The notes below the pieces were generated by a model. That model ran no database searches and was not told the origin of the DNA. It saw only the letters and a program-made list of their open reading frames with translations. Positions 45,701 to 54,700 of a DNA stretch of 64,000 bases are shown here, piece after piece. This DNA is from Setophaga petechia (lineage: Eukaryota > Chordata > Aves > Passeriformes > Parulidae): NCBI GenBank assembly GCA_024362935.1, contig JANCRA010000028.1, positions 7,994,476-8,058,475 of the forward strand. The letters are read 5' to 3'. The position numbers and the translations under genes are program-made. Each line of letters starts with the position of its first letter. The stretch's first letter is position 1.

Positions 45701-48700
45701 AGCCGAGGCTTGGTGGTGGGGATGGGCAATGGCAGGGGGGCCCAGAGGTGTCCTGATGCCGGCAGAGGCTGCCCTGCCACAAGCTCCCAACTCCCAGTGG
45801 CTTTTAAACACCTTTTTAAACACCTCCCAACTCCCAGTGGCTTTTGAAGATCCATGCAAGGCGGTGCTGGAGGTGCACAGACTGTCCCAGTCTCATCCTG
45901 GTGACTCAGGAGCATACAGGGACTTTTTGGAGTGACAGCAGGTCCTGGCTGAGCAATAAAGAGTTAAACATCTGTATGCACAACCCAACAGCTGTGGCAG
46001 AGGTTGAAATGCCCCACTATGGCCAGGACAAAAGAGACCCTGATGGATGGTGTGCCCCACAGTACCCGATGCCATGGCTGGTGTGCCCAGCACGTTCCCA
46101 GTGCCAGCAGGCGTCAGGTCCCTTGGCCAGGCAGGTCTGCCATGTGGCACTGGGCAGTGTGGGACTGAGTGCTGTGATGAAGCTGGCACCATCACCAGGA
46201 GGTCCCAAAAGGCCACCCTGGGATGCTAACAGAGATCAGGATCTGGCCTCAGCTGCGCAGTGCCGTGGCTCTGCTGGCCAGCGCTGCCTTCCCTCGTCCT
46301 TTTCAGCACAACCTGGAGGCTCTGGCAGCGGGTGCACACTGTGCAGGGGAATTTAATCACTGTCATTAACCACACAACAGCATCATTAGGAGGAATGAAG
46401 TTCTCACTTCATTGGAGATGTTCAAAACCTTCTACCCGGGTGGTGGCTGCGCCAGGGGGATTGGGCTGGGGGGGAATGTGTGGGGTCTGTAGGGCTGGTG
46501 AAAACAAACACAACACAACAGGGCTGGCACATCCCAGCCCTGGGAGGTGACACCTGGGTGGGCACCTGGGTGGTGCCCACCACCAGTGCCCCATGCCACC
46601 TCCTTGTATCCCACAGAGCTCTGTGTTGTGAAGAGGGGACAGGCATAATCCAGACACAGAATGGTCATGGTGCGTTTACAATCAATGTGCCCTGACCCTT
46701 GATTTGCCTTATTTTGGGGTTTTTTTGCTGCTACAGGACCAGCAAAGCTGGGGTGCCCTGGCACTTGCCCCTTGAGAGGTGGTGTTTGTCCTGCCACCTA
46801 TAGTGGGGACAGAGTGGGAAGTCCCCTCAGGGGAGGAGACCCAGCTGGAGATGGTTCCTCCTGGGGGGCTGTGGGGACACCCACCACCTCTCCCCGTCAT
46901 GCCCCACTTGCAGCAGCTCTGTGGGGCTCCATCATGGCCCAGCTGCAGCCGGGCTCTTCCAGCACCAATTGCAATAAAATCTCAAACTCATTATTTTAAT
47001 TATGTGCAGCCTTCCTGTGCTAATGAAGTTGGGAGTCTGGTAATGGGGCTTGGTGATGGGCTTCTCTGATAATTGAGTGCACTGTTCTCAGCCAGAGCTG
47101 GGCTCAGCCCCCACAGCCCAGGACAGCAGCACCCACGGGTGTCCTGGGACAGGCTGGGTGTGGGCACAGGGCAGGCAGTTGTGGGGTGATTATGGAGTGG
47201 GTGTGGGGTATTTGAAGAGCCACATGCAGGTGAGGGAGGTGGTTGTGAGGCAAGGGCAGTCTGTACCACGTCCCTGTTCCCAGCACAACATGCAGGCACC
47301 CTGGCATCCCAGTGCTCCCTCCATCCTCCCACAGCACAGGGGTGCCAGGACTGGCCACTCCCAGCCCAGTCCCCTCAATCCCCTCCCCACCGAGGGCTGG
47401 TGGACACACAGGGGCTGAGGACTTGTCCCTGCTGTGGAGAGCAGCTCTGCCTCATGGCTCGAGGACCTGCCCTGTATCATTCACATGCTGCCAAGGGACC
47501 TCGCGCTCCTGCCAGCAGCAAATGCTCTCATTCATTTTTCGAGGGGCTGGGATAAATCAGGGCTGCTCCAGCCAAGTGCCTGTGCTCAGGTGACAGGGGC
47601 TGGCTACCCCATGCTTGGAGGCATGCAGGCCCCATGTGGGCATGTCTCTGAGCCAGCGTTTTCAGCCCCAAAACTTGTCCCAGGATTGCTGCTGCCTCTG
47701 TCCTGCTCCAGGGAGCAGGGCTGGGAGGGTCTGGGGGTCCCAGCTGGGATCAGGGTGGGACCTGGCCTGCCCTGGGGTACATCCTGCCAGTGCTGAGCAT
47801 GGCTCTTTATAAATGGGATTTTGGGAGCCATCTGTTTTAAGGAGAAGATAATGAATTAGGGGGAGATGAGAAAAATGCTAAGGCCAGGCGGTTTTTCAGA
47901 ATGAGCCGGGGTTTGCGGGATGTAAAAGATGAATAACCTCCCCACGTGTTCAATATTCATGAGCTCCCAGCTGTAATGAGCATCTCAGCACTGGGTGGGG
48001 ACATCCCTGTCACCACTGCCAGCATGCTGCTGGGACCCATCCGTGGCTGTGACAACTTCCAGGGACACAAAACACTGACAAAGATACTGCAGTGGCTGCC
48101 CCTTGCCCACAGCCTGGTCCGGGCTGGTTGGTGAGCAGTTCCCCAGCCTGCATTGGAGGCAGGTGGCTGCTAATTGACATTTCCTTCCTCTGTAGTTTGA
48201 TGAAAGACTCTGGCGACACTGAACTGATTAAAACATCAAGGGGAGGCCCTGGTGCCTGCCTTTGATTTGTCTCTGGAGATGATTATGGCTCCGCTCGATT
48301 GTCCAGCCCAGCCGGTGTGTGCCATCCTGGAGCCCCTCCTGCAGCACCCCCAGGCTCCTGGCCTTGCCAAGGTTCCCTCCTCACCAGGCACCATCCCATG
48401 GCATCTTTGCTCACCTGTGACTCCACTCCCTGCAGCCAGAGGAGGAATCTTGCCCATGGCCAGCACAGGGCTCAGCCTCGTCTCTCCCTGCCCAGCTGCA
48501 GCCCCACACATCAGGCAGGGCCATGGGCACCTCTGCCCTCCTCCTTCCACTGTTGCTATTTCACTTTCTTGCTCTTCACCCCCAGGGACTTTCTCTGGGG
48601 TTTGGGCCAATTTGCATACATTTTAATCTATAAAAAATTAAGCGGCGCTGGCTGCCGCTCTGAGTCAGACCTCCCCATCCTGAATCTTAAGGAGCTGAAT

Positions 48701-51700
48701 AATTTTCCACTTTTGCTGAGATGTGTGGAGTCTGATTCATGTTCATCTCATCACCTCTCATTAGAGGAGGGGGCTGGGGGCTCAGAAGGGTGGGAAGAAC
48801 CTTCTAGAACCTTCACTGGCAGCCCCCTGCCCCACGGTGTGCCCACGTGGGCAGTGGAGGAGCCATCCTCCCATCCAGGCCACGCTGGCCGTGAGGAATC
48901 GCGGGATTTGGGCGCTGCCAGGATCCTGCCCATCTTCTGACGTTCCCCAACCCTTGTGGAGCGAGAGCTGCCCAGGCCAGACTGAGGTGAGGATAGCTGT
49001 GCCCCCTCCTCAGGGATGCTCCAGCATTGCTGCTCCCCTGTCCCCCTCCCCGGGCGCTGATGGAGGGGCCGGAGCTGTTAATATTCCGCACGCTCCGCCA
49101 TTTCTCCACCTTCTGCCATCTGCCCAGCTCTGCCCACCATTTCTATTCTTGCCGCCGACGTAACGCTCCCTGCCTGGCGCTCGGGGGGAGCGCGGGACCC
49201 TGGCCCCCAGCCAGGCATGGGTGCTGCAGGGGGTGACGCTGTGCCAGGGCCCCCTCCTCCCCTGGTCCCTGGTGCCAGCAGCAGGGGGGACCCCGCTGGC
49301 ACGGAGCTACAGCAGGCCTCAATTAAATAAGGAATTAGCATCTGGTTTAAGCAGCCCCTCCAGGCACGGGGCTTTGTCATCGCGATACCTGCTCTCATCC
49401 TGCTGCGGCAGCTCCCCGGGAAGGTAGCCAAGCTAATAATCCCCCAAAATGGTGCAATAAATACCCACAACGGTGGTGCCTCTGAATCATGCCAGAGCCC
49501 TGGCTTTGCTGCTCGGTGCTGGTGTGTGCCCCTTCACCCACAGGCTGGCAGGTGCCAGGTGGGTGTGGACTGGAACACTGTGGGTAGGGGACAGCACCAG
49601 TGGTGGTTTGGTGCTTTCTCTCACCAAGTGCCACTTAAGCACCAGCTCTTCTGGAGGTGACACAGCTTGGCCAAACTGGCATCCAGGGCTGACACAGCCA
49701 GGTGCAGATTGGATTCACCAGCTCATACTGTGCCCAGAGCCATGGGGTGATGGTGGCTTGGCTGGCAGCACAAGGGATGCCAGGACAGCTGTTCTGCCCA
49801 TGCTGGTGGCTCCAGTCCCCAGGGCTGGCTGGTGGAAGCAGTGGTACCACGCTGTGCCGGGTCTCCCTCTGCTGCTCTCCCCGCTGGAGCATTAGGAATC
49901 TGGCAGCGTATTGTTTGATGAGTGGATAATCCGCTGAATTGCAAACAGCTTTACCCAATTGAAGAGGCGGATTACCGCTCTCCAGCTTAATCATGTTGAC
50001 ATCTCGGAGAGTAGCCAGTGCTTGTCCTCTCCGGCGTGTGGCTCGGTGGCAGCGTGGGGTCCCCCCATGGTGACATGCCACGGGGCTGGGGGGCAGGACC
50101 TGGGTGCTGGTGACACGTCTGTGACCCTCAGTGCTGTGCCTTCCCACAGGTTCACGGATGCAGAGGCAGTGGTGATGGGAGATGTGACCTACGGCGCCTG
50201 CTGCGTGGATGACTACACGGCCCGGGCCCTGGGCGCCGACTTCCTGGTGCACTATGGACACAGTTGCCTAAGTAGGTGGCACCAGGTCCCAGGGTTCTGC
50301 TGGGGTGGCCGTGTGTGGCACTGTGGAGGCTGTGCTGCTGCCACCGTGCCACACCAAGCAACTCCACACCCCTCTGGATGCCAGCTCGGAGACTTAGTGC
50401 CAGAGGCTAATCCCTTCCCACAGGGCTTTCTGTTCTCCAGCTTCAGCTGCTGGCTTTGGATGGGGCCAGGCTGGCTGGGTGGCTGCTCACAGGCAGGATT
50501 TGGGGTGCAGCAGGGCGTGCTCATCCTACTTGGCTGCTGCAGCAGCACACAGATCCAGCCATGTCCCCAAGAGCAGAGCAGCAAGGCCATGGCTTGGCAG
50601 GACCCCGCTGGCCCAGGGGGATGAAGCTGCTCCTGCTCCCCACCTGGCCTCTGAGGAGTGATGACAAAGGGAATGATGGCAGAGGAGAGCAAGGGCCTGG
50701 GGGTCCCACTTGCTCCAGGGCCAGGAAAGGCAGCTTTGAGGGTACAGTGCAGGCTGGGCGGGGAAGGGAGGAGGAGGAGGAGGCTGTGTGCTCCCCAGGC
50801 GGACAGTACTCTGGATCCAGTTGCCATGGAAACTGCGCTGCTGTCCCAGATGCTGCTAACTTTGAAGTCCACCCAGGATGGAATCAGCCCAAAAATAACA
50901 ATAAGACGCTCTGGGTTTTAAGGTGGATCTGCAGAATTGCCTTAATGAGTAGGAGGTGTGTGCATCCCTGCTGCTGCCACGCTCCCAGCACCTGGCAGCC
51001 CTCCTGGACGTTTATGGGGCCCTATAAATGGGTTTGAAGAATTGCATCAGGCTCTGTGTGAAATACTGACTCCCCAGTTGAGAACTCTGTCCTGAAAGCC
51101 ACGTTGGTGTGAACGTTCCTGGTGATAAATATGTGTGCTAGGTGCTTTGTTACAGGAGGAGGGTTATGGGCATCACTGGAATAGGGAGTATAAAAGTCCT
51201 GGTTTGTAGCCTGCTGCTCATGAATGAACAGCAGGAAGGGGAAAAATGGGCCGTATCCATGAGGCTGCTCCAGGGAATGGGAGTCACATCAGCTGGAGCT
51301 GCTCCCTGCAGGGACAGGCAGGCACTGCCAGGCTGTCACCAGACCAGCCACCATCTGCTGCCTGTGGACTCATTGCCCTTGCGTGCTTTGGGTTGGGTGG
51401 GTCACAGGGCAGAGTTGGGTGGGTCACGGGGCACTCTGGGTTACCCACGGGCTGCTGTGAGGATGCTGGGCTCATTTTGAGCTGGCCAAGTTGGTCCTGT
51501 CACCAGGGTGGCCAATGGTGAGGCACACGATGCTTCCTGCTCCCTCCCAGCCCCACGTGCCCCGCAGGAGGGAGTAATTTGCACTTAATTGTGATCAGGC
51601 AAAGAGCACCAAAATGGGAAGTGAACATGGAGCTGTGGATCGATGTGGACTCTGTGTACTTTAATTATTCACTTAATCGTGGTGACAAAGGCTTCTTAGC

Positions 51701-54700
51701 ACCAGGGGTAATTAGATTTGTGTTCATTGATTCCCCAGGCTGCCATTATCTGGAGAGAAACGAGCGGGTGCTCTCTGTGGCTCCCATCTGCGCCCCCTGC
51801 CCTGGGTACCAGCACAGGCAGAGGGGTGGCACAGCCCAGCCTGCCTGTGCCAGGGCAGTTTGGGGCACAGGGCGCCCCACCAACAGGCAGCAACAGCCTG
51901 GGGCTCACTGGAGCCCTGGGTGTACCCCACACTCAGACTCTGTCTCTTCCTGTCACCAGTTCCCATCGACTCCACCCAGGGGCTGAAGATGCTCTATGTG
52001 TTCGTGGACATAAAGATCGATGCATCCCATTTCCTTGAGACCATTCGCTTCAACTTTGCAGCAGGCACCTCCCTGGCCCTGGTCAGCACCATCCAGTTTG
52101 TCTCCACGGTGCAGGTGAGCTGCAAATCCCTGGCTTTTGTCTTCCTCTGAGTTTTCCTGTGGCTCAGCCCTTCCCTGTCCCAGCCCCGCGGCAGGAGCGG
52201 CTGCCCTGGGGGTGCTGGTGGAGCTGGTTCCCCTCTGACGAGTGGCTGCAATAATGTGGTGCTGCCAGAACGTTGATCAAGTACTTTATAATAACTCTGA
52301 TCAATGTTTCATGGCGGCACCCCTCCCCTGCTCCCCCGGGAGCTGCTCTGGAAATGTCAGGGCAGGCGGTGGAGCACTTGGCATTTTGATGCAGTGCCGG
52401 CAGCGGCCGGGGAAGCTCCGGCGGCTCTGTCTGTCTGCCCCTGAGCGGCCGGCTGGGCAGGAGGGGAGGAGATGAATGAGCCTCTTGAGCCGTGTCTATC
52501 AAAACACGGGGCTATCCAAGCGTTAAGCCTTTCCCCTTGTCTTCTAATTGATACTTTGGTCGAGCCTCGCTGAGCATCCCCGGCTGCGTGAGGCTGTTCC
52601 TGGTGCCACCCCAAGCAGGCTGGTTCCCCTCCACCAGGTCACAACAGCTGGGACTGCCAGGGTTGGGGTGTTCCCAAAGGTCCTCAGCCACCTTTTGTGC
52701 CATGCCTGTCCCTGCTGACCCCACGTCTCCCACAGGCAGTGTCACAGGAGCTCCGTTCCCAGTACAAGGTGTGTGTGCCCCAGTGTAAGCCACTGTCCCC
52801 AGGAGAGATCCTGGGCTGTACGTCACCCCGGCTCGCTCAGGACACGGATGCCATTGTGTGAGTACCCGGGGTCCTTCAGCACCCTCCTGCCTGGCCCTGA
52901 CCTGCCATCCTTCCTGCACCCCCTGCCTGGTTTTGTGCAATTTTAGAGGGCGGTTAGGGCTATCCACAGGTTGGGATGGGCCCCCTTCAGCTCCTTACGC
53001 TGCTTTAAGTGGTGTGTGCTTGTAGCACCCTCCTGCCTGGCCCTGACTTGCCATCCTTCCTGTACCCCTTGCCTGGTTTTGTGCTGTTTTAGGGCTATCC
53101 ACAGGCTGGGATGGGCCCCCTTCAGCTCCTCACGCTGTTTTAAGTGGCGTGTGCTTGTAGCACGGAGGAAATAATTGAGTCGTATATCAGAATAGATAAT
53201 AGATGGAAGGGCGGGTGGATAATTGGAAAAGACAAATGGCCGGGGCCCAACATCACAGCAACATTAATTTTATTTAAGGACAGCAAATTAGAGGGAGCAC
53301 TTCGCTTCCTATCACCTAATTATTTTAGGTAATGGAAATGCTTAATGTACTGTGAATACAGTGTGCTGCAGAATAAATAAATACAAGGACCCCACCCTTG
53401 GGGGGAGCTGGGGAGCCCAGGTGTGGGTTTGAGCCCTGCTGAGCTCCTTCTTGCCCACGCTGCTGGAAGCCAACAGCACCAGTGCCTTTCCAAGCACAGC
53501 CATGCAGGGAGCTGGGCTCCACATTGCTGGACACAGTGAGAGCTGTGGATTCATCCTGAGCCACTCTCTGTCTCTCCAAGGACATCAGGAGCGGGCAGGG
53601 GCAGCCAGGCTGGCACTGCGTTGGTGAGAGTGGGTCCTTGCAGCTGGCACAGGAGCGGCAGTGCGGTACCAACCCGCGCAGGTGCACTCGGCCTTACCTG
53701 CGTCCTCCCTGCATTATTATTTTCTTCTTTGCACCGTCTCTGGGGCTAACTTTTGCAGACAAATTAGCTTTGATCTCCCAAAATGTCATTCTCCAATTAA
53801 GGGCAAAATCTAGTCAAGTTTTACGTCTGAATTCATTTTCCAGGCCCTCACTCCATTAGGGCAGCTGAATGAAAGGCTTTGAAATGTAATTGCTGACTGG
53901 AAATCCGATTAGAAATGGAAGCAGCAACGTCTAGAACCAGCCATTGAGATGGAGCAGCTCCCAGCCACCCCGTGCTGGTGTGAGCACCCCTCCTTGCTCC
54001 AAGCACAGCTGCCTCTCCAGCCCTGCCATGCCAGGGAGCCCTGGCTGTGCCTGCTGCCCCTGGGTCCCACCACAGGAGCTTGAATTCCTGGCATCTCCAC
54101 TGTGCTGGAGTTTGGGAAACCAGTGGACATGTGGATGGGGTGCTGCTGTTTCCCAGTGCCATAGCTCTCCCTCCCCTCTCGGCAGGTATTTGGGTGACGG
54201 GCGCTTCCACCTGGAGTCCATCATGATTGCCAACCCAGGGATACCTGCATACAGGTACAGGCACCCACTCCAATCCCATGGTGGGGACCACCCCATCTGT
54301 CCCCATGTGCCCCCCAGGGCTGGGCAGGCAGCTGCCAGCAGTAGGCATGGGCAGGTGAGAGGCCACGGGGTGGGTGAGGAGGTGCTTGGGGGAGATGAAC
54401 ATCAGCCATTTACTCCAGCTGAATATAAACATTTTGACAAGTACCTGTGAAAGCTCGTGGAGGTGCAGCCATTAAAGCCCGGCTGCTGCAGGCAGAGGCC
54501 ATAAAGCGCGATGATGAGGCCGCTGAAAGCAGATGAAATATCAGGAGTGAAAGGCTGGGCCCATTTGGAGGAATCTGAATTTCCTAGTAGGTCGTTTGTT
54601 ACAAACGGGAGGCGCACGTCAGGTTTATGGCGCTGGTGAAGCTGCCGAAACCCGAGTGGGATTTGATTAAAATTCTCCTCGTCAAACAAAGCAACAAATC

